Shown: positions 1 through 8,507, counted from the stretch's first letter. The stretch is DNA of 64,000 nt from Streptomyces atroolivaceus (GCF_000717025.1 NZ_JNXG01000001.1:372001-436000); one strand, 5' to 3'. Notes: a model not told the origin generated them from the sequence alone. Made by a program: numbers and translations.

Positions 1-1160
1 TCGCGGCCACGGCCGCCATGGGCGCGGCGGGCTACGGCGGGTACGACGCCTACGGCAACGACCAGCCCACCACCGCCCTGCGGGCGACGGACCCGGGCGG
101 CGCGCAGACGTCCATGCTGCCCCCGGTCAATCCGGACGACGGTGGCTACGGCTACGACGACCGCCAGAGCCGCCGGCGCCAGAAGAAGAGCAACACCTCG
201 ACGATCCTCCTCGTGGTCGCCGGCGTTCTTGTGCTCATCGGCGCGATCCTGATCGGCCGTTACATCTTCAGCTCCGACGACAGCGGCAGCGGCAAGATCG
301 ACGTGCCGAACATGGTCGGCTCCACGACCGATGAGGCGCAGAGACTCGCGGACAACGCCGGGGTCGTCCTGAAGGTCGGATCCACGGCACCCTGCGAGAC
401 CCAGGAGAAGGACAAGATCTGCAGCCAGACCCCGTCAGCGGAGGGGGACGCCCAGATGGCCACGGGCGAGACCGTGACGGTCGTCGTCTCCGCCGGCGCT
501 CCCAAGGTCGAGGTCCCGGATGTCCTGGAGAAGTCCGAGGAGAGCGCGCGGAAGAAGCTGGAGGACGAGGGCTTCACGGTGAAGGTCACCGCCGTGGAGT
601 CCGAGGCGACGGCGGGTACGGTCACCAAGCAGGACCCCGAGGGCGGTACGAAGGTCGACAAGGAGACCGAGGTCACGATCACCGTGGCCAAGGAGGCGCT
701 GCTCGACCTGCCGGTTCTCAACCGGACCTACGCCGAGGCGGAGGCACAGCTCCGCGGCATCGGCTTCACCAACATCGTGCGGCAGGACGTCGACTCGGAG
801 CAGCCGAAGGACATGGTCGTCGGCCAGACCCCGGAAGGGCCGAGCAAGCAGGCCAAGGACGCCCAGATCGTCCTGAAGGTCTCCAAGGGGCCCGCACAGC
901 CCGAGCAGGTCACCATCCCGGCTGACATCGTCGGCAAGCGGTACCAGGAAGCGAAGGGAACGCTCGAAGGCCTCGGACTGGTGGTCGCACTCGCTCCCAA
1001 CTCGCCCGACAAGCCGAACTCCCTCGTGATGCAGGCCGCCCCGGGTCCCAACACCCAGGTCGCCAAGGGCAGTACGGTCACTCTCACCACCTTCGGCGGA
1101 ATGGACGGGGGCGGCGGAGACGGCAACTTCTTCGGAGGCCCGTCCGGCTCGTCGGACTGA
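1..1160 (+). CDS. pknB: Serine/threonine protein kinase PknB, C-terminal PASTA part (5'-truncated by window)
   Basis: The reading frame is open from the window edge, so the N-terminal kinase domain lies outside. What remains is a low-complexity juxtamembrane stretch, a basic patch (SRRRQKK), one membrane segment (about residues 60-82 counted from the first ATG at 18) and four extracellular PASTA repeats, beginning near IDVPNMVG, VEVPDVLE, LDLPVLN and VTIPADIVG. It ends in a Gly/Ser-rich tail. PASTA kinases sense muropeptides or lipid II and phosphorylate cell-division and wall-synthesis proteins. The kinase, its usual neighbours (pbpA, rodA/ftsW, phosphatase) and the start are not visible. 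The position next to trpG and crgA matches the actinobacterial origin region. Confidence 0.93.
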   Translation, partial: AATAAMGAAGYGGYDAYGNDQPTTALRATDPGGAQTSMLPPVNPDDGGYGYDDRQSRRRQKKSNTSTILLVVAGVLVLIGAILIGRYIFSSDDSGSGKIDVPNMVGSTTDEAQRLADNAGVVLKVGSTAPCETQEKDKICSQTPSAEGDAQMATGETVTVVVSAGAPKVEVPDVLEKSEESARKKLEDEGFTVKVTAVESEATAGTVTKQDPEGGTKVDKETEVTITVAKEALLDLPVLNRTYAEAEAQLRGIGFTNIVRQDVDSEQPKDMVVGQTPEGPSKQAKDAQIVLKVSKGPAQPEQVTIPADIVGKRYQEAKGTLEGLGLVVALAPNSPDKPNSLVMQAAPGPNTQVAKGSTVTLTTFGGMDGGGGDGNFFGGPSGSSD

Positions 1161-1184
1161 CGCGCCCGGCCCGGCACGAACGCA

Positions 1185-1228
1185 CACAGGGCCCCGGTCA
1201 CCTCCGCAACGGTGACCGGGGCCCTGTG
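1185..1228. terminator. Bidirectional terminator hairpin between pknB and the first sortase
   Basis: Perfect inverted repeat with 18-bp arms (1185-1202 and 1211-1228) and an 8-nt loop. It lies between two convergent genes, starting 24 nt after the pknB stop and ending 13 nt before the sortase stop. There is no T-run, as is common for Streptomyces terminators. Confidence 0.85.
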
Positions 1229-1241
1229 CCGTCGTCCGTGA

Positions 1242-1970
1242 CTACCGCAGCTCCACCGGTTTCGTGCGGTCCCTGTCCACCTTCTCGGTCCGCACCAGCT
1301 CGCCCCACACGATGTAGCGGTACTTCGAGGTGTAGACGGGGGTGCACGTGGTCAGCGTGATGTAGCGGCCGGCCTTCTTCACGCCCGACTCCTTGGGCAC
1401 CGGGGCGATCGCGTCGACGTTGAACTTGGACGTCTCCGGCAGCTCGGCGTAGACCTTGTAGACGTACCAGGTGTCCTTGGTCTCGAAGACGACCGCGTCG
1501 CCCTTCTTCACCTTGTCGATGTTGTGGAACTTGGCGCCGTGCCCGTCCCTGTGCGCGGCGAGCGAGAAGTTGCCCTGCGCGTCCGAGGGGAGGGCCGACT
1601 TCACGGGGTCCGTGTAGTAGCCGGCGATGCCGTTGTTGAGCGTCTCGGTGTCGGTGCCCTTCTTGACCAGCACCTCGCCGTTCTTCATGGCGGGGACGTG
1701 GAGGAAGCCGATGCCGTCCCCTGTGTCCAGCGCTCCCGGTCCGCCCGCCCAGCGGTCGCGGACGGTGTTGCCCTGCTTGTCGGCCTCGCGGTCGGCGAGC
1801 ACGTTGGTCCACCACAGCGAGTAGACGACGAACAGGCCCAGCACCAGCCCCCCGGTGATCAGCAGTTCGCCGAAGATGCTCACCGCCGTCGCGACGGGAT
1901 GACGGCTCGTGCGCCGCACCGGGGCCACCCGTTCGTCGGTGCGCTCTTCGTGCTCGGTCCTCGCTGCCAC
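1242..1970 (-). CDS. Class E sortase (first of a pair)
   Basis: 242-aa transpeptidase predicted to anchor surface proteins with an LAxTG-type signal to peptidoglycan. There is one N-terminal membrane segment (about residues 30-53), then an extracellular sortase domain with His140 (AAHRDGH), Cys209 in TLTTC and Arg218 in YRYIVWG, so the catalytic triad is intact. It follows the second sortase by 36 nt in the same direction and is probably the last gene of that operon. Paired class E sortases (SrtE1/SrtE2) anchor chaplins in Streptomyces coelicolor. I cannot say which of the two this is. No obvious LAxTG substrate is encoded in the window. Confidence 0.93.
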   Translation of the reverse strand: MAARTEHEERTDERVAPVRRTSRHPVATAVSIFGELLITGGLVLGLFVVYSLWWTNVLADREADKQGNTVRDRWAGGPGALDTGDGIGFLHVPAMKNGEVLVKKGTDTETLNNGIAGYYTDPVKSALPSDAQGNFSLAAHRDGHGAKFHNIDKVKKGDAVVFETKDTWYVYKVYAELPETSKFNVDAIAPVPKESGVKKAGRYITLTTCTPVYTSKYRYIVWGELVRTEKVDRDRTKPVELR

Positions 1971-2006
1971 CGCACCCGTCCCTGTCGTGATGTCGTCCAG
2001 CCCGCG

Positions 2007-3356
2007 TCAGCCGACGAGCGCGTCGGGCTTCCCCTTGCTACGCGGCCGTTCGTCGACCATTTTGCCCCACACGATCATTCGGTACGTACTCGTGAATTCC
2101 GGCGTGCACGTCGTGAGTGTGATGTACCTGCCGGGACCGGTGAAACCGGACCCCGGCGGCACTTCGTCGATCACGGCCACGTTGGACGGCGACGTCTGCG
2201 GAAGGATGCTGGCCATCTCGTACGTGTAGTAGGCGTCCTGCGTCTCGATCACGATCGGATCGCCCGGTTCCAGCCTGTTGATGTAGCGGAACGGCTCTCC
2301 GTGGGTGTTGCGGTGACCCGCCACGGCGAAGTTCCCCTGCTTCGCCGACGGCATCGCGGTCTTCAGCTTGCCCTCGGCATAGTGACCGATCATGCCGCGG
2401 TCGAGGACCTTCTCCTTGTCGATGCCCTCGGCGATCGGTGCGACCACGTCGAGCTTGGGGATGTGCATGATGGCGAACCCCTGACCGGGTGCGAAAACAC
2501 CCGGGCTGCGCTCGCCGTTCGCCCAGTCGTCCTGGATCTTGTTCGTCTCCCGGCCGGCGATCTGATCGGCGCGGATGTTGGTCCACCACAGCTGGTACGT
2601 CACGAACAGCAGCATCAGCACACCGAAGGTGATGAACACTTCACCGACGACCCGGCTGGCGACGACGGCGGGGCTGTCCTTCGCGGCACGGGCGGCGCGA
2701 CGGGCCTCCAGCCGCGACATCGGGGCCGCGGGCTCCGCCGGCGCTCCGGCCTCCGCGGCACGCCGGGGTTCGCCCCTCCGTCTGCCTCGCCCTCGGGCCG
2801 CCCTGCGGCGTTCGGCCCGGCCGCCCGTGGACGGAGGCTCCCCGCCCGTGGACAAGTGGCCGAGGGCGGGTTCCGGGGCGTCGGAGCCCGCCGGCCGCGC
2901 CGCCCTCCGGGTGTCGGCGGTCCGCAGGGCGACGGTCTCGTCGCCCTGGACGGGACTGACGTCGGTGACGGACCGCACGGGGCCGGGGGCAGGAGCTCCC
3001 GGAACCGGGGCGGGCGCTCCCGGGCCGGGTATCACGGCCGTCCCCTGGACGGTGCCGGCCGCAGGGCCTGATTCCGGCCCCTGAGGCCCGTACCAGTCCC
3101 TCCGATACCCCTCCGGGTCGTACCACTCGCCCGAGGGCTCCACAGGCTCCTGAGCCGCCGTACGGGGCGTCTGCCGCGCTACGTCGTCGGGCTGGCCCGT
3201 CTCCGCCCGGAACCAGGGCGAGGTGTGCTGCCCCGGCAACGGATCGTTCAGCGGATCCGCGAGCTGTTCCACCGCCGCCTCGAACGTGCCGTCGGGCTCG
3301 GACGCTCCCTGCGCGTACGGGCCTTCCTGCCCGGCGTGGGGGCGGCGTGAGGTCAC
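2007..3356 (-). CDS. Class E sortase with long disordered N-terminus (second of the pair)
   Basis: 449 aa. The first ~210 residues are Pro/Ala/Arg-rich and probably cytoplasmic and disordered. A membrane segment (about 230-250, VFITFGVLMLLFVTYQLWW) precedes the sortase domain. Catalytic His348 (AGHRNTH), Cys417 (TLTTC) and Arg426 (STYRMIVWG) are all present. The GTG start overlaps the stop of the upstream amidotransferase gene by 4 nt (GTGA), indicating translational coupling. The domain is closely similar to its neighbour, so a tandem duplication is likely. It is much longer than typical sortases (200-260 aa) because of the N-terminal extension. Confidence 0.92.
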   Translation of the reverse strand: MTSRRPHAGQEGPYAQGASEPDGTFEAAVEQLADPLNDPLPGQHTSPWFRAETGQPDDVARQTPRTAAQEPVEPSGEWYDPEGYRRDWYGPQGPESGPAAGTVQGTAVIPGPGAPAPVPGAPAPGPVRSVTDVSPVQGDETVALRTADTRRAARPAGSDAPEPALGHLSTGGEPPSTGGRAERRRAARGRGRRRGEPRRAAEAGAPAEPAAPMSRLEARRAARAAKDSPAVVASRVVGEVFITFGVLMLLFVTYQLWWTNIRADQIAGRETNKIQDDWANGERSPGVFAPGQGFAIMHIPKLDVVAPIAEGIDKEKVLDRGMIGHYAEGKLKTAMPSAKQGNFAVAGHRNTHGEPFRYINRLEPGDPIVIETQDAYYTYEMASILPQTSPSNVAVIDEVPPGSGFTGPGRYITLTTCTPEFTSTYRMIVWGKMVDERPRSKGKPDALVG

Positions 3357-3991
3357 GCGACGGCCTTGCCCACCACCGGGGCGAGCCCCGTCGATCGCGC
3401 GACGGCACCCTGGTCACCGCACTGCTCCAGCCAGTTGGCGAGCATCAGGTGACCGTGCTCCGTGAGCACCGATTCGGGGTGGAACTGCACTCCCTCCACC
3501 GCCTGTTCACGGTGGCGGAGCCCCATGATGATGCCGTCGGCGGTGCGTGCGGTGACTTCCAGCTCCGGCGGTACCGTCGCCGGCTCGGCGGCGAGCGAGT
3601 GGTACCGCGTCGCGGTGAAGGGGGACGGCAGACCGGCGAACACGCCCTTGCCCTCGTGCTGCACGGGTGAGGTCTTGCCGTGCAGCAGCTCCGGCGCCCG
3701 GTCCACCACACCGCCGTACGCCACGGCCATCGACTGCATGCCCAGGCAGACGCCGAAGACCGGAACGCCGCTTCGCGCGCAGTGGTGCACCATCTCGATG
3801 CAGACGCCCGCCTGCTCGGGTGTACCGGGACCGGGCGACAGCAGGACCCCGTCGAAGCCGTCGTCGGCGTGTGCCGTGGTCACCTCGTCGTTGCGCACCA
3901 CCTCGCACTCCGCACCGAGCTGGTAGAGGTACTGGACGAGGTTGAAGACGAAGCTGTCGTAGTTGTCGACGACGAGAATGCGAGCGCTCAC
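3353..3991 (-). CDS. pabA: Aminodeoxychorismate/anthranilate synthase component II (glutamine amidotransferase)
   Basis: 212-aa class I glutamine amidotransferase that supplies ammonia to chorismate for p-aminobenzoate (folate) or anthranilate (tryptophan) synthesis. Hallmarks are the N-terminal VDNYDSFVFN, the SPGPGTP loop, nucleophile Cys82 in FGVCLGMQ, and His171/Glu173 in FHPES. The length is normal for the family. The GTG start overlaps the stop of the 62-aa gene by 4 nt, and its own stop overlaps the sortase start by 4 nt. The gene is syntenic with trpG/pabA at the Mycobacterium origin. Sequence alone does not separate PabA from TrpG, and no component I is nearby. Confidence 0.92.
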   Translation of the reverse strand: MSARILVVDNYDSFVFNLVQYLYQLGAECEVVRNDEVTTAHADDGFDGVLLSPGPGTPEQAGVCIEMVHHCARSGVPVFGVCLGMQSMAVAYGGVVDRAPELLHGKTSPVQHEGKGVFAGLPSPFTATRYHSLAAEPATVPPELEVTARTADGIIMGLRHREQAVEGVQFHPESVLTEHGHLMLANWLEQCGDQGAVARSTGLAPVVGKAVA

Positions 3992-4176
3992 CGGCCGGCC
4001 CCCGCTCCGCCGGTTCCCGCGCCGTCCACCGTCACATCACCGAACGGCAGCAGCGGCTCCGCCCACGGGAAGACGTACTGGAAGAGCGCGTAGACCACGG
4101 CCAGGGCGAGCACGAGCGAGATGAAGCCCCGCACCCATGCGTTGCCCGGCAGGTGCCGCCAGATCCAGCCGTACAT
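3988..4176 (-). CDS. Small single-pass membrane protein, function unknown
   Basis: 62 aa. It has a short aromatic N-terminus (MYGWIWRHLPGN), one membrane helix (about residues 15-40, FISLVLALAVVYALFQYVF) and a Gly/Ala-rich tail. A good ribosome-binding site (GGAGG, about 7 nt upstream) supports the ATG. Its stop overlaps the amidotransferase start by 4 nt, so the two are translated together. I recognise no family. The coupling to pabA and the sortases is the only clue to its role. Confidence 0.75.
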   Translation of the reverse strand: MYGWIWRHLPGNAWVRGFISLVLALAVVYALFQYVFPWAEPLLPFGDVTVDGAGTGGAGAGR

Positions 4177-4316
4177 GCTGTTGCCTCCATTCGGTACGGC
4201 ACCAGACTAAACGGCCGGGGCACAGGCGTGGGTCAGCTGTGGAAAGCCGTCTGCCAGGCGTCCGTCACAGTCCCGTCCGCCCTTCACGAGGTCCGCCGAC
4301 CGGGGAGTCCGGCGCA

Positions 4317-5084
4317 CTACTCCACAGGCTGTGCGTAATGGAGGTCGACGGTGCCGGAATAGCCGGGAAGCGTACGCTTGTCGTCCTCTTCGACCTTCCA
4401 TCCCAGTCCGTACGCCTTGACGTACAGCTGGTAGTTCTGGATGGCCGCGGAGTCGGTGAGCGCCTGCCTGAGCTTCTCCCGGTCGCCGACGGCGGTGACC
4501 TTGTACGGCGGCGAGTAGACCCGCCCCTGCAGGATCAGCGTGTTGCCGACGCAGCGCACCGCACTGGTGGAGATCAGCCGCTGGTCCATCACCTGGATCC
4601 CACGGGCCCCGCCCTCCCAGAGGGCGTTGACGACGGCCTGCAGGTCCTGCTGGTGGATGACCAGGTCGTTGGGCTGCGGCTCGGGATACCCCGGATTGGC
4701 GGTGGCGTTCGGCGGGGCGTCGTTCAGCGTGACGGCAAGCGCCTCACCGGTGATCTCCGTGGTGCCCGCGGCCTTCTCCAGCGCGTCGAGTTTCGCGTCC
4801 TCGGCACGGGTGCTCCCGTCGTCGCGCCGGGCGAGCGTGTCGATGTCCGCACGCACGGAAGCGGTCGACTCGTCCAGTTCCGCGTTCTTCTCGCTGCGCT
4901 GCTGAATGAGGTCGGAGAGCTTCAGCAGCGACGAGTCGGTCCGGATGTCGGTGCCCTTGGCCGTGTTGGCACTGGTGACGAAGATCAGACCGGCCAGGGC
5001 GAAAACGGCAGCGGTGAGGCCTTGGACCGGCCATCGGGACATGCGCCCGGCCGGGCCTCGAGGAGAGTCGGCAGAATTGCTCAA
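4317..5084 (-). CDS. DUF881 family membrane-anchored protein
   Basis: 255 aa with an N-terminal membrane anchor (about residues 19-40), a coiled-coil-like segment (about 55-95, SDLIQQRSEKNAELDES) and a C-terminal alpha/beta domain containing the DUF881 signatures LTVTLNDAP-like (residues near 120-130) and the VNALWEGGA region. It is homologous to the protein encoded between crgA and trpG in Mycobacterium and is often called a division-initiation-type protein, but its biochemical role is unknown. It is divergent from crgA, with 136 nt between the starts. The 140 nt after its stop hold no gene. Confidence 0.85.
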   Translation of the reverse strand: MSNSADSPRGPAGRMSRWPVQGLTAAVFALAGLIFVTSANTAKGTDIRTDSSLLKLSDLIQQRSEKNAELDESTASVRADIDTLARRDDGSTRAEDAKLDALEKAAGTTEITGEALAVTLNDAPPNATANPGYPEPQPNDLVIHQQDLQAVVNALWEGGARGIQVMDQRLISTSAVRCVGNTLILQGRVYSPPYKVTAVGDREKLRQALTDSAAIQNYQLYVKAYGLGWKVEEDDKRTLPGYSGTVDLHYAQPVE

Positions 5085-5220
5085 CGTACCCTTATCTCCT
5101 TAGGCGCCACGGAAGCACTACGCTAACGGACGCCCTGGGGAGGCAGCATTCCCCCTCGCGCCCCGGCGCCAGCCACAGATCACTGCGCGGTCACGCAGCG
5201 CATCGACAGGAGAGTCCCTC

Positions 5221-5475
5221 GTGCCGAAGTCACGTATCCGCAAGAAGGCAGACTTCACGCCTCCGCCGGCCAAGCAGTCGACGAGCATAAAGCTGACCAA
5301 CCGCAGCTGGGTGGCGCCGGTGATGCTGGCGCTCTTCCTGATCGGCCTGGCCTGGATCGTGGTCTTCTACGTCACCGAGGGCGACCTGCCGGTCGATGCT
5401 CTCGGGAACTGGAACATCGTGGTGGGCTTCGGCTTCATCGCCGGTGGCTTCGGGGTCTCCACACAGTGGAAGTAG
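5221..5475 (+). CDS. crgA: Cell division protein CrgA
   Basis: 84-aa membrane protein with a basic N-terminus ([16 protein letters not shown]) and two membrane helices (about residues 32-52 and 62-82) joined by a short charged loop ([11 protein letters not shown]), the typical CrgA layout. CrgA acts at the septum, coordinating FtsZ-ring turnover and PBP recruitment, and affects sporulation septation in Streptomyces. The GTG start has AGGAGAG about 7 nt upstream. It is followed directly by a cluster of DnaA boxes. Confidence 0.94.
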   Translation: MPKSRIRKKADFTPPPAKQSTSIKLTNRSWVAPVMLALFLIGLAWIVVFYVTEGDLPVDALGNWNIVVGFGFIAGGFGVSTQWK

Positions 5476-5488
5476 CTCTGCCCTGAAG

Positions 5489-5691
5489 TTACCCACAGAG
5501 TTATCCACAGGTAGGGGAAAAGGTCAGACGATCTGTGGATAACCTCCCTCGACGTTGACGCCGGTGTGACTACACACTTACGCATCGCGAGACGGTACGC
5601 CCCTTGTCCTGACTGGGAAAACCCAGTTCAGCGACAAGGGGCACATCTGTTCCACACGTCATGCACAAGATCCGGCACCCTCTGTGGACAA
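5489..5691. promoter_or_regulatory. DnaA-box cluster outside oriC (crgA-rhomboid intergenic)
   Basis: Boxes seen: TTACCCACA (5489-5497, +), TTATCCACA (5501-5509, +), TGTGGATAA (5534-5542, minus), a weak TGTTCCACA (5648-5656, +) and TGTGGACAA (5683-5691, minus). Three of these are perfect matches to known DnaA consensus forms. The two central boxes form an inverted pair. The cluster lies in a gene-free 242-nt gap about 23.5 kb from oriC. It could bind DnaA as a titration site or regulate the neighbouring genes. I recall similar clusters described in S. coelicolor. Confidence 0.75.
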
Positions 5692-5717
5692 CCGCTGCCC
5701 GGACCGACGGATGTCGC

Positions 5718-6632
5718 TCAGGTGAGCGCGGCGGTCCTGACGAGGACCGCGACCACGATCACCACGAGGACGAGCGCGCAGGCGCCGTACTGCACGGCGT
5801 TCCGGCGCTCGCGCGGCGCGTGGACCATGGCGATCGCGATCAGCGCGCCCGCGACCAGTCCCCCGACATGCGCCTGCCAGGCGATCGCACCCCACGGGTT
5901 GAAGGTGAAGATCAGATTCACCACGAGCAGTGCGATCACCGGTCGCATGTCGTAGTTCATCCGGCGCATCAGCACGGCCGTGGCACCCAGCAGACCGAAG
6001 ACCGCGCCCGAGGCACCGAGCGAGCCCTGCGCGGGGTCGGCGATCCAGTAGGTGAGCGCGCTGCCCGCGAGCCCTGAGAGCAGGTAGAGCGCGAGATAGC
6101 GGGCACGGCCCAGAGCGGCCTCCAGGGGCCCGCCGAGCCACCACAGCCCCAGCATGTTGAAAGCGATGTGCCACACCTCCTGGTGCAGGAACATCGACGT
6201 CACCAGCCGGTACCACTGCCCCTCCGCCACGCCTTCCAGACCCGCCGACGGATCGCCCGAGTAGGCCCGGCCGAACAACAGCAGGTCGTCGACCAGCGGA
6301 TACTCGGACTGCCTGGCGATCAGGACCGCGACGAAGACGGCGAGATTGATACCGAGAAGGATCTTGGTGACCAGCCTGGGGTCGTCCGCGACGCTTCCCC
6401 CGGCCAGGGTCCGCGGCCGGTTCGGCGCGCGGTGGTGGCCCGAACCGGAACCTTCACGGACGCACTCCGGACAGTGGAAGCCCACCGAGGCTTCGACCAT
6501 GCAGTCCGTGCAGATCGGCCGCTCGCACCGCGTGCAGCGGATCCCCGTCTCCCTGTCCGGATGCCGGTAGCACGTGGGTGGGCCGCCCGCGGCCGCGGAC
6601 CCGTCCTGGTCTTCCGGCGGCTGCTGGTCCAT
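5718..6632 (-). CDS. Rhomboid-family intramembrane serine protease with N-terminal zinc finger
   Basis: 304 aa. Residues 21-57 carry a B-box-like zinc-binding module (CYRHPDR, CTRC, CTDC, HCPEC). A polytopic rhomboid domain follows, with catalytic Ser208 in LGASGAVFG and His255 in AHVGGLVAG. Six or so membrane helices span about 90-300. Rhomboids cleave transmembrane helices of partner proteins in the plane of the membrane, and the substrate here is unknown. The gene lies next to the cyclophilin gene on the same strand, separated by a terminator hairpin, so it probably has its own promoter. Confidence 0.92.
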   Translation of the reverse strand: MDQQPPEDQDGSAAAGGPPTCYRHPDRETGIRCTRCERPICTDCMVEASVGFHCPECVREGSGSGHHRAPNRPRTLAGGSVADDPRLVTKILLGINLAVFVAVLIARQSEYPLVDDLLLFGRAYSGDPSAGLEGVAEGQWYRLVTSMFLHQEVWHIAFNMLGLWWLGGPLEAALGRARYLALYLLSGLAGSALTYWIADPAQGSLGASGAVFGLLGATAVLMRRMNYDMRPVIALLVVNLIFTFNPWGAIAWQAHVGGLVAGALIAIAMVHAPRERRNAVQYGACALVLVVIVVAVLVRTAALT

Positions 6633-6767
6633 CGGTCACGGCCCCTTCGGTCCTCGTCCCGCGGAGGCGGCACACATGCCACCGCCCCACTCGCCCGTTA
6701 TGTAACAGTACGGACGAGCAGGGCGGTTGGTTCCCGGCGAGGAGGCGGCCCGTCAGGTCAGCGGCCC

Positions 6768-6786
6768 GGAGGGCCGGCCGCCCTCC
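6768..6786 (-). terminator. Hairpin downstream of the cyclophilin gene
   Basis: Inverted repeat GGAGGGC / GCCCTCC with a 5-nt loop, a few bases after the cyclophilin stop on the minus strand. Confidence 0.6.
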
Positions 6787-6789
6787 AGG

Positions 6790-7317
6790 TCAGCGGGTCT
6801 CGATGACGACCGACTCGATCACCACGTCCTGAAGCGGCCTGTCGGTGCGCGGATTGGTGGGAGCCGCGGCGATGGCGTCCACGACCTTCTTGCCGGCCTC
6901 GTCGGCCACCTCGCCGAAGATCGTGTGCTTGCCTGTCAGCCAGGCCGTGGGCGACACGGTCACGAAGAACTGTGAACCGTTGGTGCCCGGACCGGCGTTG
7001 GCCATCGCCAGCAGGTACGGCTTGTCGAACGCGAGGTCGGGGTGGAACTCGTCGCCGAACTCGTACCCGGGGCCGCCCGTGCCGTTACCCAGGGGGTCGC
7101 CGCCCTGGATCATGAAGCCGCTGATGACGCGGTGGAAGACAGTGCCGTCGAACAGCTTCTCGGTGGACTTCCTGCCCGTCTCCGGATTGGTCCACTCACG
7201 CTCCCCCTTGGCTAGCTCGACGAAGTTCCTGACCGTCTTGGGCGCGTGGTTCGGCAGCAGCCGGATCTCGATGTCGCCCTGGTTGGTCCTCAAAGTGGCG
7301 TAAAGCTGCTCGGCCAC
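6790..7317 (-). CDS. ppiA: Peptidyl-prolyl cis-trans isomerase, cyclophilin type
   Basis: 175-aa cytoplasmic cyclophilin catalysing proline isomerisation during protein folding. Active-site signatures are visible: FHRVISGFMIQGGDP (about residues 61-75), NAGPGTNGSQFFVT (about 107-120) and W126/H131 in AWLTGKHTIFGEV. No signal peptide is present. The length is normal. The gene is conserved at this position in the actinobacterial origin region (ppiA in Mycobacterium). It is divergent from the DUF5324 gene across a 346-nt gap. Confidence 0.95.
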   Translation of the reverse strand: MAEQLYATLRTNQGDIEIRLLPNHAPKTVRNFVELAKGEREWTNPETGRKSTEKLFDGTVFHRVISGFMIQGGDPLGNGTGGPGYEFGDEFHPDLAFDKPYLLAMANAGPGTNGSQFFVTVSPTAWLTGKHTIFGEVADEAGKKVVDAIAAAPTNPRTDRPLQDVVIESVVIETR

Positions 7318-7663
7318 GGTCTGCCTTCCCTAAGTCTCCGCTGATGACCACCGATCCTTGCATGCGGCACCCCCTCCGCAGCGCGGCCACGGCGTCGGCA
7401 GGAGCCCCACTCACCTCGTTGCCCGCTTTCCTGCACCCTTCCCACACGTCCTGGGGATCGACAGGGCCAGGTGCCGACGACACGGGGCGCGCCGACACGA
7501 ACCGTGGCATCGTCGGCGACACACTCCTCTTGCACCGTATTGCCCGAGAATGACGTTCGTGACCCGGATGCCCGTCCCGCATGGCGCTCGTAGCCCCAGG
7601 GGGCATGATTTCGAATTGGGTGGATAGGCGGAGTACCTACCCGCCACCAAGGAGGAGGATCCC
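7318..7663. other. Gene-free divergent intergenic region (ppiA / DUF5324)
   Basis: 346 nt between divergent starts. Short open frames here are shadows. The only clear signal is a strong ribosome-binding site (AAGGAGGAGG, ending about 6 nt before 7664) for the plus-strand gene. No confident promoter could be picked. Confidence 0.5.
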
Positions 7664-8389
7664 GTGACCCGCATCGACAGCGTGCGCGCCGCAACCTACT
7701 CGGCGAAGGACAGCGCGCAGCACGCCGCGGAAGTGGTGGCGCCCTACGCCGACACGGCCAAGGAACAGGCCGCGCACTACGCGCAGGAGGCTCGTGCACT
7801 GCTCGCGCCCAAGGTGTCGAAGGCAGCCGCGCAAGCCCGCGTCCAGTACGGCGCACACCTCGCACCACGCATCGAACAGGCACTGACCCATGTGCCTCCG
7901 AAGGTTGACGAGGCCGCACAGAAGGCCGCCATCCGGACGCGCAGCGCCGCCCGGACCGCAGCGGACTACACCGTCCCCCGCGTCGAGTACGCGGTGGCGG
8001 TCGGCCGGCCCATGGCCGAGGAGGCCACTGCCCGCAGCACGGCGGCCCTGGCCGCCCTCCGAGGCCAGGTCACGGCCAAGGAGATCCAGAAGCTCGTCAG
8101 GAAGCACGAGCGCAGGGCCAAGGCAGGGCGGGCGGCCAAGGGGTTCCTCGTGCTGGGTGCCCTGGCCGGAGCGGCCTTCGCCGCCTGGAAGTGGTGGGAC
8201 AAGCAGGCCAACCCCGACTGGCTGGTCGAGCCGCCCGCCCCCACCGAGGTGGGAGACGAGCGCGCTCCGCTGACCTCCGTCGACGGCGACGGCCGGACCG
8301 TGCTCGACCCGGAGGTCCGGGCGAAGCAGGACGATGCCGAGGACGAATCGGACCAGGCGAACGGCAGCGACCGCGACGGTCGTCCCTGA
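7664..8389 (+). CDS. DUF5324 family protein (coiled-coil, membrane-associated)
   Basis: 241 aa. The first ~165 residues are Ala-rich and helical, with heptad-like YAxxAKEQAAHYAQEA segments that resemble apolipoprotein-like repeats. One hydrophobic helix (about 160-180, FLVLGALAGAAFAAWKWW) and an acidic tail follow. I recognise it as a Streptomyces family known as DUF5324, of unknown function. The GTG start has a near-perfect Shine-Dalgarno. A terminator and two parS sites follow it. Confidence 0.8.
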   Translation: MTRIDSVRAATYSAKDSAQHAAEVVAPYADTAKEQAAHYAQEARALLAPKVSKAAAQARVQYGAHLAPRIEQALTHVPPKVDEAAQKAAIRTRSAARTAADYTVPRVEYAVAVGRPMAEEATARSTAALAALRGQVTAKEIQKLVRKHERRAKAGRAAKGFLVLGALAGAAFAAWKWWDKQANPDWLVEPPAPTEVGDERAPLTSVDGDGRTVLDPEVRAKQDDAEDESDQANGSDRDGRP

Positions 8390-8434
8390 GCAGTCCACTG
8401 CCGGCCCGGTCCACCCGGGACGGACGCCTGAAAG

Positions 8435-8467
8435 GGGCGCCGAGAGACCTCACGGTCTTCGGCGCCT
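8435..8467 (+). terminator. Terminator of the DUF5324 gene
   Basis: Stem of 13-14 bp (GGCGCCGAGAGACC paired with GGTCTTCGGCGCC, one bulged base) followed by a pyrimidine-rich tail. It lies 45 nt after the stop. Confidence 0.7.
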
Positions 8468-8474
8468 CTTCTCT

Positions 8475-8488
8475 GTTCCACGTGAAAC
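8475..8488. other. parS: parS-like site with one mismatch
   Basis: GTTCCACGTGAAAC differs from the Streptomyces parS consensus GTTTCACGTGAAAC at one base. It lies 20 bp from a perfect parS site, so it may be a weak second ParB site. Confidence 0.7.
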
Positions 8489-8507
8489 AGTGAAGCGGTC
8501 CTGTCCT

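Noticed and set aside
2849..2857. CGTGGACAA DnaA-box-like match inside the second sortase gene
   Set aside because: Single isolated near-match within coding sequence; expected by chance.
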